From assembly GCA_965195225.1 (NCBI GenBank), contig CBDAFL010000237.1, forward strand, positions 1 through 64,000: a stretch of 64,000 bases of DNA, in the 5' to 3' direction. This document shows, in pieces, positions 51,535 through 61,170 of this stretch (position 1 is the stretch's first letter; the number at the start of each line of letters is the position of its first letter). This DNA is from JAHIKV01 sp965195225 (lineage in GTDB: Bacteria; Planctomycetota; Planctomycetia; Pirellulales; Thermoguttaceae). The translations under genes were made by a program, and so were the position numbers. Below the pieces are notes generated by a model. That model saw nothing but the letters and a program-made list of their open reading frames with translations. It made no database searches and was not told where the DNA came from.

Positions 51535-52716
51535 TCAGACTTCCTGCTCAACGCCCACCAATTCCCCAGCAAAAGCGTCTGCCCCCGTCCTTTTGTCACT
51601 TCCCTTCGCTTCGCCTTCGTTCCTGGTGCCCAAGGCACCTATTTGTTCTAACTCTTGCAGGAACCGGGAGAACTTCTTGAGCAAGAGGAGATCGGTGGAC
51701 TCGATTGGGTCTGGGTCGAAGTGCATTACTTCATTGCGAATTTCGCGGACCTTGTCGAGCCACTCGATAAACATCTTGCGATCGATTTCCATATTAAGCT
51801 TTGTCCAACTCTCTTTGTTTTGCAGCAACCTAACGTATTCTCCGAACGTTAGGTCCGAAACGTCTTCAATCTCTCGCTGCACATCGTTGGAATCCTTCGC
51901 CTGCCGGAGTTCAGCCAAGTTAAACGCGTTGCCTATTAGGTAGCGGATATGGTTTTCGATGTCACCAAGAAGCAGGAAGGGCTCGGATAGTTGCTGAAAC
52001 TGTGTGCTAATGTCATAGGCCGTCACGATTCCGCAAATCGTCTTGTCTGGTGCGCGCACAAGCACACACTCTTGCTCCGAAATTATGCGAATCGCGTCGA
52101 AGAGCGAAGCGTCCGGGAGTATTTCGCTGTGTTTGTCCATGCAATCTCGAACATACTCGCAGGTCTGGCCGACAGCCAGCTTGGCGCCAAGAGATCTCCA
52201 TGATATCAGCCCCTTGACCTCTTGGTTTGATTGCATGACTGGCAACTGCGAGTAACTGTGGTGTAACATGAGCGTAACGGCTTGCTTCGTGGTCGCATCA
52301 GGCGGCACAGAGACGGGCGGTGTGTTCGCTGACTTGAGTCGGCTGATACGATGCGCTGGATCCGCGAGTTGCGCGGCTAAAGGAGCGGACAAAGCCGGCA
52401 CCTCCTGCGTACTATCTGCGGAATCAGGGGGCTGCGTCGTTGCCGTGGAGTCAACGGTTGCATCCATTCCGGCTGGTTCAGTCACTGGGTTAGCGGGAAC
52501 GAACATAAACGGTGAATCAATATACACTCCATCGAAATCCGGGGATGTTGCTAAACCCAAATCCATGAGCATGCGACGGATATGATTTACGACAAACCAA
52601 CCCCTTCGTTTGTACCCAAACCAACTGAGGAATTCACGGACGGTCGTCTCTGGTTTCTCGCCTGCGTTGACCTGGGACTTGATTGCCTTTAATTCTTCCG
52701 GAAGCCAGAATGACAT
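51535..52716 (-). CDS. CBS-domain protein with HEPN-like C-terminus
   Basis: 393 aa. The start at 52716 is set by GGAGGAA (52721-52727). Residues 1-60 resemble a winged-helix region (VREFLSWFGYKRRGWFVVNHIRRML), then a Thr/Pro/Ala linker, a CBS pair (about 131-245, ligand sensing), and a helical C-terminus with REIRNEVMH at 324-332, that is R327-x4-H332, the HEPN RNase motif. HEPN domains cut RNA in TA and defence systems; the CBS pair could gate this by a nucleotide. Near two TA pairs. No partner gene is obvious. Confidence 0.65.
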   Translation of the reverse strand: MSFWLPEELKAIKSQVNAGEKPETTVREFLSWFGYKRRGWFVVNHIRRMLMDLGLATSPDFDGVYIDSPFMFVPANPVTEPAGMDATVDSTATTQPPDSADSTQEVPALSAPLAAQLADPAHRISRLKSANTPPVSVPPDATTKQAVTLMLHHSYSQLPVMQSNQEVKGLISWRSLGAKLAVGQTCEYVRDCMDKHSEILPDASLFDAIRIISEQECVLVRAPDKTICGIVTAYDISTQFQQLSEPFLLLGDIENHIRYLIGNAFNLAELRQAKDSNDVQREIEDVSDLTFGEYVRLLQNKESWTKLNMEIDRKMFIEWLDKVREIRNEVMHFDPDPIESTDLLLLKKFSRFLQELEQIGALGTRNEGEAKGSDKRTGADAFAGELVGVEQEV

Positions 52717-52848
52717 GCGTTTCCTCCAAAAGGCAAATAAAATGGCGAGGTTGTGCTCTCGGAAAACAGCCTCGCCCTCTTTTCCCAATCCAAAATATCT
52801 TTGGCCCTCCACGGGTAGCTGCGATAGCAGAGCCATCGGGGTCGTCCG

Positions 52849-52882
52849 GTGGTGAGGCCGCGCTTCGCTTGATCCACCCTAC
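52849..52882 (-). repeat. Degenerate copy of the GTAGGGTGGG repeat
   Basis: On the minus strand it begins GTAGGGTGGATCAAGCGAAG and ends in CACCACC, with a few mismatches to 48739-48770. Confidence 0.75.
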
Positions 52883-52890
52883 GCCGCCGC

Positions 52891-53199
52891 CTACCCCTGC
52901 TGCCGCGCGTAAAAACAATCCGGGCAGCAGTTGGGCATCCCCGAGCGGATGTTCTCGATCATGTGGTGCAACCGCTTGCGGCTGCCCACGAACACGGCGA
53001 CCGATGGATCGCTCTGGGCCATCAGAGTATCAGCGAACCGAAAAGCGTCTTCCAGCGCGAAGTCGTTCATGGCGTCGTAGACACAGCCATGCTCCTCGCA
53101 CTTTTCAAGCAACCCGACTTTCAAGGCGATGTCCATCGCCACCACACGCTTAGCATCCTGCTCCGTCCCGATTTCTTTCGTCGTATCCATGATCTTCAT
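52891..53199 (-). CDS. Small Cys-containing hypothetical protein
   Basis: 102 aa (99 from the second ATG). Helical, with MDIALKVGLLEKCEEHGCVYD and a C-terminal CCPDCFYARQQ that could bind metal. I do not recognise the family. GGAGGATGAAGATC lies before the start. Confidence 0.5.
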   Translation of the reverse strand: MKIMDTTKEIGTEQDAKRVVAMDIALKVGLLEKCEEHGCVYDAMNDFALEDAFRFADTLMAQSDPSVAVFVGSRKRLHHMIENIRSGMPNCCPDCFYARQQG

Positions 53200-53475
53200 C
53201 CTCCACGTAAGATAAGGGTGAATCTGAAGTCTGGAAAAAGAATGTCTGACAGGATGTCGATTTTCTCCTCTGGCTCGGTTTCCTCCTATGATGCGTCGCT
53301 ACGACACCCCCTGTCCGGCGACTCGTTCTACCCGCTATCATAGCAGAGTCGCCAGGAGAAATCAACTCCCACTGGGGACTGAGCGTTCCGCTAATTTGTG
53401 GGGCGTGGGCGGCCGCTAAACGGATGCGGTATTGGAACCTGCACGATCGCGGGCGACCGTGTTACAATGCGTTTT
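53200..53475. other. Intergenic region upstream of hutI
   Basis: No gene seen. Contains a GGCCGCTAAACGG fragment of the TAAAC element at about 53409-53421. Confidence 0.5.
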
Positions 53476-54741
53476 ATGGTGAATACCACGATTTCTTCCT
53501 GTCGACGAGTCTGGATCAACGCCCGGCCGGCGACCATCGACCCCGCCGTGGCCGCCCCATACGGCGAACTAGCGGAACACGCCATCGGGGTCCGCGACGG
53601 AAAGATCGCGGCAATCGTGCCGATCGGCGAGTTGCCCAAAGACCTCGGCCCCGCGGAAGTAATCGACGCACGCGGCGCCTGGATCACGCCGGGTCTGGTC
53701 GATTGTCACACGCATCTGGTCTACGGCGGCAACCGATCGCGCGAGATCGAACTGCGCCGCTCGGGCGTATCCTACGAAGAGATTGCCCGGCAGGGCGGCG
53801 GAATCCTTTCGACCGTCCGCGCCACCCGCGCGATGAGCGAGTCGCAATTGCTCGATGCCTCGCTGCCGCGGCTGACGGCATTGGCCGACGAAGGCATTAC
53901 GACGGTCGAGATCAAGTCCGGCTACGGACTGACGCCGGCCGACGAGCTGAAAATGCTGCGGGTCGCCCGACGGATGGCCGAGCATGTGCCGATCAATGTC
54001 ACAACGACGCTATTGGCCGCGCATGCCCTGCCGCCAGAGTTTCAGGGGCGTACCGATGACTATGTAACACTGGTCTGCGACGAGATCATTCCGGCCGCTG
54101 CCGCCGAAGGGTTGGCCGACGCGGTGGACGTGTTCTGCGAGCGGATCGCCTTCTCCCCGGCCCAGTGCGAGCGGGTTTTCGAGGCCGCCCAGCGTCACGG
54201 CTTGCCGATCAAGGGACACGTCGAGCAGCTTTCCAACTTGGGCGGGGCACGGCTGGCCGCCCGATTCGCCGCGCTGTCGGTCGATCACCTGGAGTATCTG
54301 GACCCGGCGGACGTTCAGGCGCTGGCCGACTCCGGCACGACGGCCGTATTGTTGCCCGGCGCGTTTTACTTTCTCGGCGAGACGCAAAAGCCGCCGGTGG
54401 CCCAGTTGCGTGCGGCCGGCGTGCCGATGGCCGTCTCTACCGACCTGAACCCCGGCACCTCGCCGCTCTGCTCATTGCGGTTGATGCTCAACATGGCCTG
54501 TACGCTGTTCTCTCTGACGCCGGAGGAATCACTCACAGGCGCAACCCGCGCGGCGGCCCAGGCCTTGGGGCTTGCCGATCGCGTCGGAACGCTGACGGTC
54601 GGCAGACAGGCCGATTTCCTCGTCTGGGACATCGATCATCCGTCCGAGTTGGTCTGCGAGTTCGGCGTCCCCCGACTGCGGCAACGAGTGTTCCGCGGCG
54701 AGACCACAGTCCCCTCTCCCGCCGGGAGAGGGCTAGGGTGA
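53476..54741 (+). CDS. hutI: Imidazolonepropionase
   Basis: 421 aa, normal for the family. Hydrolyses imidazolonepropionate to formiminoglutamate. Amidohydrolase metal site: PGLVDCHTHLVYGG and AAHALPPEF; GHVEQLSN, VDHLEYLD and STDLNPGTSP are the other conserved stretches; TLTVGRQADFLVWD is the C-terminal beta domain. ATG 53476 is given; ATG 53467 is possible. The last dozen residues (TTVPSPAGRGLG) and the stop codon come from a palindromic element at 54712-54732. Confidence 0.92.
   Translation: MVNTTISSCRRVWINARPATIDPAVAAPYGELAEHAIGVRDGKIAAIVPIGELPKDLGPAEVIDARGAWITPGLVDCHTHLVYGGNRSREIELRRSGVSYEEIARQGGGILSTVRATRAMSESQLLDASLPRLTALADEGITTVEIKSGYGLTPADELKMLRVARRMAEHVPINVTTTLLAAHALPPEFQGRTDDYVTLVCDEIIPAAAAEGLADAVDVFCERIAFSPAQCERVFEAAQRHGLPIKGHVEQLSNLGGARLAARFAALSVDHLEYLDPADVQALADSGTTAVLLPGAFYFLGETQKPPVAQLRAAGVPMAVSTDLNPGTSPLCSLRLMLNMACTLFSLTPEESLTGATRAAAQALGLADRVGTLTVGRQADFLVWDIDHPSELVCEFGVPRLRQRVFRGETTVPSPAGRGLG
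54712..54732. repeat. CCCTCTCCCGCCGGGAGAGGG palindrome at the hutI 3' end
   Basis: 21 bp with 10-bp arms, inside the last codons of hutI. AGGGTGAGGGCTTCGCAGCCC follows with a second small stem. Confidence 0.85.
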
Positions 54742-54841
54742 GGGCTTCGCAGCCCCGCGCCGCTTGACGCAACGCCTTCGCCGATGTACCCTATATTCAG
54801 GTGGTGCGGCCCTCCCGTTCTTCCCGTTGCCGGGTATCGTA

Positions 54842-55192
54842 ATGAAGGCGAACGATTCCAACTCATCCAACCGAACGCCGGCACCTTGCGTCGTCGAGCT
54901 GCGCGAGATGCTTCAGTCGGTGTTGGAAGACAACTTTGTGCGACTCCACCACTTTGGATCACGAGTTGTCGGCGACGCTTCGAGGGACTCCGATTACGAC
55001 GTTATGTGCGTGACGCGGCGGCCGCTCAATCGGCAAGAAATGGACGAGGTGTTGGATCGGCGGATCGATCTCCACTTGGCCCACGACGTGTTCTTCGATT
55101 TGCACTTCTTTTTGGCGGATGAAATCCAGTCGCCGCCGGTGGATTGTCTTCCGTTCCTGGAACACGCCATCGGCGAAGGGGTCGTGGTATGA
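54842..55192 (+). CDS. MNT-type nucleotidyltransferase antitoxin
   Basis: 116 aa from ATG 54842. Minimal nucleotidyltransferase with HFGSRVVGDASRDSDYDVMC: the GS motif and DxD-type pair (SDYD). MNT proteins can AMPylate their HEPN toxin partner. ATGA overlap with the HEPN gene. Confidence 0.85.
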   Translation: MKANDSNSSNRTPAPCVVELREMLQSVLEDNFVRLHHFGSRVVGDASRDSDYDVMCVTRRPLNRQEMDEVLDRRIDLHLAHDVFFDLHFFLADEIQSPPVDCLPFLEHAIGEGVVV

Positions 55193-55584
55193 CGCCGGAG
55201 GACCGCCGTCGGCTGGTCGAAGCATGGCTTGTCAAGGCCGATGAGGCATTGGCCGACGCCGCGATCCTACATAACAATCAATCGTTGGCCAGCACGGCGA
55301 ACCGCTGTTACTACGCGATGTTTTACGCCGCCTCGGCCGTTGCCATCCGGGATGGGCTGGCGTTGCACAAGCATCGCGCCGTGATTTCGTACATCCACCG
55401 CGAATACGTCAAGACCGGTCGCGTTTCCAAGGAATCCGGCAGGGCCTTGTTGACGGCCTTTGATCGCCGTACGCAAGCCGATTATCACGTCATGTTCCAC
55501 TTCAGTCTGGAGGACGTGTCCGAAACGCTTGAACAGGCCCGGCAGTTCATGGCCGAGGTGAAGTCGCTCCTCCAGCCGACTTGA
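55189..55584 (+). CDS. HEPN-domain toxin of an MNT/HEPN pair
   Basis: 131 aa from the ATG at 55189. HEPN helices with WLVKADEALADAAIL, STANRCYYAMFYAASAVA and FDRRTQADYHV. The R-x4-H-like motif may be RRTQADYH (R-x6-H). RNase toxin or substrate-binding partner of the upstream nucleotidyltransferase. Confidence 0.85.
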   Translation: MTPEDRRRLVEAWLVKADEALADAAILHNNQSLASTANRCYYAMFYAASAVAIRDGLALHKHRAVISYIHREYVKTGRVSKESGRALLTAFDRRTQADYHVMFHFSLEDVSETLEQARQFMAEVKSLLQPT

Positions 55585-55608
55585 CGCGGCCGCGGCACGA
55601 GAAAAAGT

Positions 55609-55950
55609 TCAAGCCAGTCCCAGCCACGTGCGCAGCGAAAGTTTAACTCGGTCCGCATCGAGGGCGGACAACCTCCCCACCGATTTCAGCACCAAGTTGC
55701 CGTGGATCGTGTAGAGACCTCGTTTGACGGCCGATGGCAGATTCAGTCCCGCCGCGCGCCAATCGGCCAGGACGAACTCGCCGGCAAGCAATCCCTCGAC
55801 CCTGCTGGTCAACGGCACAATCAAGCAATCCGCGGACGGATGCGGCGCGCCAACCACAATTGCCGGCCGCACCTTGGCGGCGGTCAGATCCGAGAATGGA
55901 TAGCGGACGAGGATGACTTCATTTTTCGAGAAGCTGGGCATAAGCGTCAT
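55609..55950 (-). CDS. MazF/PemK-family toxin
   Basis: 113 aa (110 from ATG 55941). NEVILVRYPFSDLTAAKVRPAIVV is the MazF/PemK signature; the later strands LIVPLTSRVEG and ADWRAAGLNLPSAVKRGLYTI agree. Ribosome-independent mRNA endonuclease. Overlaps the antitoxin gene by about 20-30 bp. Confidence 0.9.
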   Translation of the reverse strand: MTLMPSFSKNEVILVRYPFSDLTAAKVRPAIVVGAPHPSADCLIVPLTSRVEGLLAGEFVLADWRAAGLNLPSAVKRGLYTIHGNLVLKSVGRLSALDADRVKLSLRTWLGLA

Positions 55951-56122
55951 CCTTGGTGTTGTCCCAGACTTCTCCCAAAGACTTTTCGCTCGCTGCCGTC
56001 CAGAAAGCGTCGTCGGTGTCGGAAAGCAGCGTCACAAGAACCTTGCAGCCCTCGGGCAATTCCAATCCCTCGGATACCTCGATTGCACCCCCATGCACCA
56101 CGCCCCAAACGGTCGGCAACAT
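55919..56122 (-). CDS. Antitoxin of the MazF-like pair
   Basis: 67 aa from MLPTVWGVVHGGAIEVSEGL. An N-terminal beta domain (LELPEGCKVLVTLL) is followed by an acidic helix ending DNTKDDAYAQLLEK that would wrap the toxin. Gene order antitoxin then toxin, as in mazEF. Confidence 0.75.
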   Translation of the reverse strand: MLPTVWGVVHGGAIEVSEGLELPEGCKVLVTLLSDTDDAFWTAASEKSLGEVWDNTKDDAYAQLLEK

Positions 56123-56315
56123 AGGTCGCTTCCCCTTGTGAAAAGACTGATTGCAGCGGCACATAGCTTCTACAACTATAATACCCCAAGTTGTACGCGG
56201 CGTAAAGGCGGGCGAGCCGATTTACGGCTGCGCTAACACGCCGTTGAGTATAAGCAGAACGGGCCATCCAAAGCGGATGACCCGTTCGCGTTGCCGCTTG
56301 CTTACTTTCGCCGCC

Positions 56316-57056
56316 CTACGCTGCCCGCTTCCGCCGCCGCCAGACGTAGACGAACAGGCTGATGCCGAAAGCGGTAAAGAGGGCAAAAGTCGAGGGTTCA
56401 GGAACCTGGAGATTTAACGTGGCCCAGTCCTCGGGTGTTAATGACTCGCCGGCACCGGACAACAAGTAGCGGTGTTCCGTGACTCCGTCATAACCGAAGT
56501 CAATATGGACCCCAACTGAATCTCCCGGAGTTGCGTCGAGATCGGCAAGAGGGATGCGAAATTCATAGAATACGTTCTCGCTGCCACTGCTGGCCGAGGC
56601 TGCGCCACTGCCAAAACCCACGCTAGTTTCTACTAAATCAGACTCCAGAACATAATAGGCAGTATATCCAGGGTATCCAGTTGGAGAAGGCCGGCAGTTG
56701 CAGACATCGAGGTAAGGCGATGAGAGACTGCCGTTCAACTCGCCGTTGTGGTCGCCGTCAATGCGAACGTCCCAGACAACATCCCACCCAGAACCCCACT
56801 GGCTATCGACGCCGACGAACAGATAAGTAGCATCGTGCTGTAAATACAGATTGCATCCATGTTGATCTCCGCCGCCATCGCGTCGATCAAATGTCACACT
56901 GTAGGCGGAACTCCATTCGCCCGCGCCTTGTGAGCCATCAATCACGGGACTAGTACTGTAATACCCAGCATTGAAGGTTTCGCCAAGTGCGAAAGAACCA
57001 ACGAGAACGCAACCGATTGCCGCCAGACTTCCAATCAAAACATTCAGCCTTTTCAC
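56316..57056 (-). CDS. PEP-CTERM exported protein with CBM9-like domain
   Basis: 246 aa from a GTG start at 57056, chosen because GGAGG at 57063-57067 is six bases upstream. Signal peptide (VLIGSLAAIGCVLVGSFALG). SPVIDGSQGAGEWSSAYSV and YLQHDATYLFVGVDSQW are typical of CBM9-like carbohydrate or cell-surface domains. The C-terminus has VPEPSTFALFTAFGISLFVYV then RRRKRAA, the PEP-CTERM signal. Exported and probably sorted by exosortase. Confidence 0.85.
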   Translation of the reverse strand: MKRLNVLIGSLAAIGCVLVGSFALGETFNAGYYSTSPVIDGSQGAGEWSSAYSVTFDRRDGGGDQHGCNLYLQHDATYLFVGVDSQWGSGWDVVWDVRIDGDHNGELNGSLSSPYLDVCNCRPSPTGYPGYTAYYVLESDLVETSVGFGSGAASASSGSENVFYEFRIPLADLDATPGDSVGVHIDFGYDGVTEHRYLLSGAGESLTPEDWATLNLQVPEPSTFALFTAFGISLFVYVWRRRKRAA

Positions 57057-57279
57057 CTCACACCTCCAAAAAAGTTGCGGGCGACTTCGCGCCCTGAATC
57101 GAAAAAATAAACAGAGAACATCTCCGCACGTAATATGTGGAACTGGGCGCACAGCACGTGAGCCGAATCAAGAATGCGGGCCGGACCGATTCTGGGATTA
57201 GCAGAATGTGGGTGCCCGGGCGCTACAGCGGTGCAGGATCGGAATTCCAAAGAAAAAGGAGCACCGAACCACCGCCGCT

Positions 57280-57402
57280 CTTGAGACCCTTGCGAAAGGG
57301 TAGTATCGAACAGCATTGGCCGGCGCTCCCTTTCGGGAGCGCGGTCCAAGTGCTGCTTCGATACTTCAAGGGCCCGAAGGCCCAAGTTCGCAATTTCTCA
57401 AG
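57280..57402. repeat. Large nested imperfect palindrome
   Basis: Outer ends CTTGAG / CTCAAG; an inner pair GTATCGAA...AGCA...TTGG with its complement; a central perfect hairpin GCGCTCCC-TTTC-GGGAGCGC (57323-57342); and GGGCCCGAAGGCCC on the right arm. It looks like a MITE or a structured RNA. Confidence 0.7.
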
Positions 57403-57689
57403 AAGCAGAAACTTGACGCTCGCGCGTCGTCCAGATTGTTTTTCGGCGGCCGTTACTGGGCCGCGCGGCTCATTGGTTCACCTCGTCGTCGTTGCCATCC
57501 TCCTACAGTCCCGCAATCGCGCAGTTTAGCGGGACGATAGCCCTTACCCTAGCAGAACAACCGCCAATGTCAACAATTTATTCCAGCAAAATTGGCGGGT
57601 TTTTTTGGGGGGGCGGAGGGGTGATCGGGACGCTCAACCGCCCGGCGGCCAGGGCGTTGAGTTGCGGCAGCGGATATTACGCAGTGCAA

Positions 57690-57774
57690 CATAAAGCCGC
57701 GACCGGTGGTCGCGCCCAAGTGGTTGCCCCCTCTTGGTTGTGACGTGGGCGCGACCAACGGTCGCGGCTTTATG
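57690..57774. repeat. Inverted repeat CATAAAGCCGCGACCG...
   Basis: Left arm 57690-57719, right arm 57745-57774, 28 of 30 paired. Each arm has the CGCGACC/GGTCGCG stem. It lies just upstream of the hutU promoter. Confidence 0.85.
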
Positions 57775-57791
57775 ACATAGGCAGCTTTTCG

Positions 57792-57797
57792 TATAAT
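57792..57797 (+). promoter_or_regulatory. hutU: TATAAT -10 box of hutU
   Basis: Perfect TATAAT 38 bp before the chosen ATG. The -35 is weak (TATGAC or CTTTAT around 57768-57776), partly inside the repeat arm. Confidence 0.45.
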
Positions 57798-57834
57798 CGT
57801 GAATTCAAATCCCATGCAAAATGCGAGTTTTCCC

Positions 57835-59505
<1,671 letters not shown>

Positions 59506-59524
59506 AGAAATCGTTGAAACATCC

Positions 59525-59586
59525 GTTTAGCGGCCGTCGGCACGACGGCCACGCGGAACAAGCCGCCGTGCCGGCGGCTGCTAAAC
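59525..59586. repeat. GTTTAGC...GCTAAAC palindromic element, intergenic copy
   Basis: 62 bp between hutU and hutH, with two stem-loops (GGCCGTCG/CGACGGCC and GCCGCCG/CGGCGGC). It is the reverse-complement counterpart of the in-frame copy at 19569-19631. Confidence 0.9.
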
Positions 59587-59597
59587 AAAACACGGCG

Positions 59598-61145
59598 ATG
59601 GATATTGAAATGAAACTTATATTGACTCCCGGAAAACTCACCCTTGCCGAGCTGCGCCGCATTTGGCGCGAGGCGGTGAAAATTGAACTCGACCCGGAAT
59701 GTTACGCCGCTATCGACGCGGCGGCGGAGACCGTGGCACGGGTTATCGCCGAAGGGCGGACCGTCTACGGTGTGAACACCGGGTTCGGCCTGCTGGCCCA
59801 AAAACGCATCTCGCCGGAAGAATTAGAGCTGTTGCAGCGGAGCATTGTACTATCGCACGCCGCCGGGGTCGGATCGCCGATGAGCGAGGCCCAGACGCGG
59901 CTGTTGATGACGCTGAAGATCAACAGCCTGGCGCTGGGCCGTTCGGGCGTCCGACGCACGGTGATCGACGCCCTGGTGCTCCTGCTCAAAGCGGAAGTCT
60001 ATCCATGCATCCCGCAAAAAGGTTCCTGCGGGGCCTCCGGCGACCTGGCCCCGCTGGCCCACATGTCGCTGGTGCTGCTGGGCGAGGGCGAGGCCGTACA
60101 TCGTGGGCGGCGAATATCCGGGGCCGAGGGACTGAAAATCGCCGGTCTCGAACCGATCGCGCTCGCCCCGAAGGAAGGACTCGCGCTGCTGAACGGCACG
60201 CAGGCATCGACCGCGCTGGCGCTCGAGGGGCTGTTCCGGGCCGAGGACTTGTTCGCCGCGGCGGTGACGGCCGGGGCCACGTCAATTGAGGCCGCGCAGG
60301 GAAGCCGCGTACCTTTCGATGCCCGGCTGCACGAAGCCCGTGGCCAGACCGGGCAAATCGACGCGGCCGCCGCATATCGCCATTTGCTGGACAAACAGAG
60401 CGAGATCGGCCAGTCGCACACCCACTGCGAAAAGGTGCAAGACCCGTATTCCTTGCGATGCCAGCCGCAGGTGATGGGCGCGTGTCTGACGCAAATCCGC
60501 CAGGCCGCTCAGGTGCTGGCCGTCGAGGCGAACGCCGTTTCGGACAACCCGGTCGTCTTCGCCGAGGACAACGAAATCCTCTCGGGCGGCAACTTTCACG
60601 CCGAGCCGGTGGCGATGGCCGCCGACAATCTGGCGCTGGCCATCGCCGAGATCGGGGCGCTTTCGGAGCGGCGGATCGCGCTGCTGATCGACGCGAACCT
60701 GTCGAAGCTGCCGCCGTTTCTGGTCGAGAACGGTGGGCTGAACTCCGGCTTCATGATCGCGCAGGTGACCGCGGCGGCGTTGGCCAGCGAGAACAAGACG
60801 CTTGCCCATCCGGCGTCGGTAGACAGCATGCCCACCTCGGCGAACCAGGAGGACCACGTTTCGATGTCCGCCTTCGCCGCGCGGCGATTGGGCGAGATGG
60901 CCTCGAACACCGCCGGCATCGTGGCCGTCGAGTTGCTGGCCGCCGCGCAAGGGTTGGATTTCCGCGCCCCGCTGAAAACGTCTCCTCGCTTGGAGGAGGC
61001 CAAGGCGTTGCTGCGGAGCAAAGTCCCGTTTTACGACCGCGACCGCTGGTTTTCGCCCGACATCGAAGCGGCGCAAGACCTGATCGATAGTTCCGCCTAC
61101 GCCGGATTTTTGTCGCCAGGCACCCTGCCGTCGCTCGGCCGATGA
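59598..61145 (+). CDS. hutH: Histidine ammonia-lyase
   Basis: 515 aa from ATG 59598. Removes ammonia from L-histidine to give urocanate. The self-made MIO cofactor comes from Ala146-Ser147-Gly148 in GSCGASGDLAPL. VYGVNTGFGLLA, LLNGTQAS, QDPYSLRCQPQV, SDNPVVF, GNFHAEPVAMA and ASVDSMPTSANQEDHVSM all match. The frame is open upstream through the palindromic element, but the native start is after it. Confidence 0.97.
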   Translation: MDIEMKLILTPGKLTLAELRRIWREAVKIELDPECYAAIDAAAETVARVIAEGRTVYGVNTGFGLLAQKRISPEELELLQRSIVLSHAAGVGSPMSEAQTRLLMTLKINSLALGRSGVRRTVIDALVLLLKAEVYPCIPQKGSCGASGDLAPLAHMSLVLLGEGEAVHRGRRISGAEGLKIAGLEPIALAPKEGLALLNGTQASTALALEGLFRAEDLFAAAVTAGATSIEAAQGSRVPFDARLHEARGQTGQIDAAAAYRHLLDKQSEIGQSHTHCEKVQDPYSLRCQPQVMGACLTQIRQAAQVLAVEANAVSDNPVVFAEDNEILSGGNFHAEPVAMAADNLALAIAEIGALSERRIALLIDANLSKLPPFLVENGGLNSGFMIAQVTAAALASENKTLAHPASVDSMPTSANQEDHVSMSAFAARRLGEMASNTAGIVAVELLAAAQGLDFRAPLKTSPRLEEAKALLRSKVPFYDRDRWFSPDIEAAQDLIDSSAYAGFLSPGTLPSLGR

Positions 61146-61149
61146 TGCG

Positions 61150-61170
61150 GGACAGGTTGACAACCTGTCC
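61150..61170. terminator. GGACAGGTTGACAACCTGTCC palindrome between convergent genes
   Basis: Fills nearly all the 24-bp gap between the hutH stop (61145) and ugd stop (61170-61172). It can serve as a bidirectional terminator. It is the same element as in nadC at 26299-26319. Confidence 0.7.

Larger units (their letters stand above)
57057..57834. other. Long gene-free stretch with nested inverted repeats and the hutU promoter
   Basis: No convincing gene in 778 bp. Contains a 123-bp nested palindrome at 57280-57402, an inverted repeat at 57690-57774 and TATAAT at 57792-57797. Structured DNA here could include a small RNA, but no known family is recognised. Confidence 0.6.

Noticed and set aside
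57057..57834. tRNA or rRNA gene in the gene-free stretch
   Set aside because: No cloverleaf with T-loop GTTCRANNC and anticodon arm could be built; stems are simple inverted repeats.
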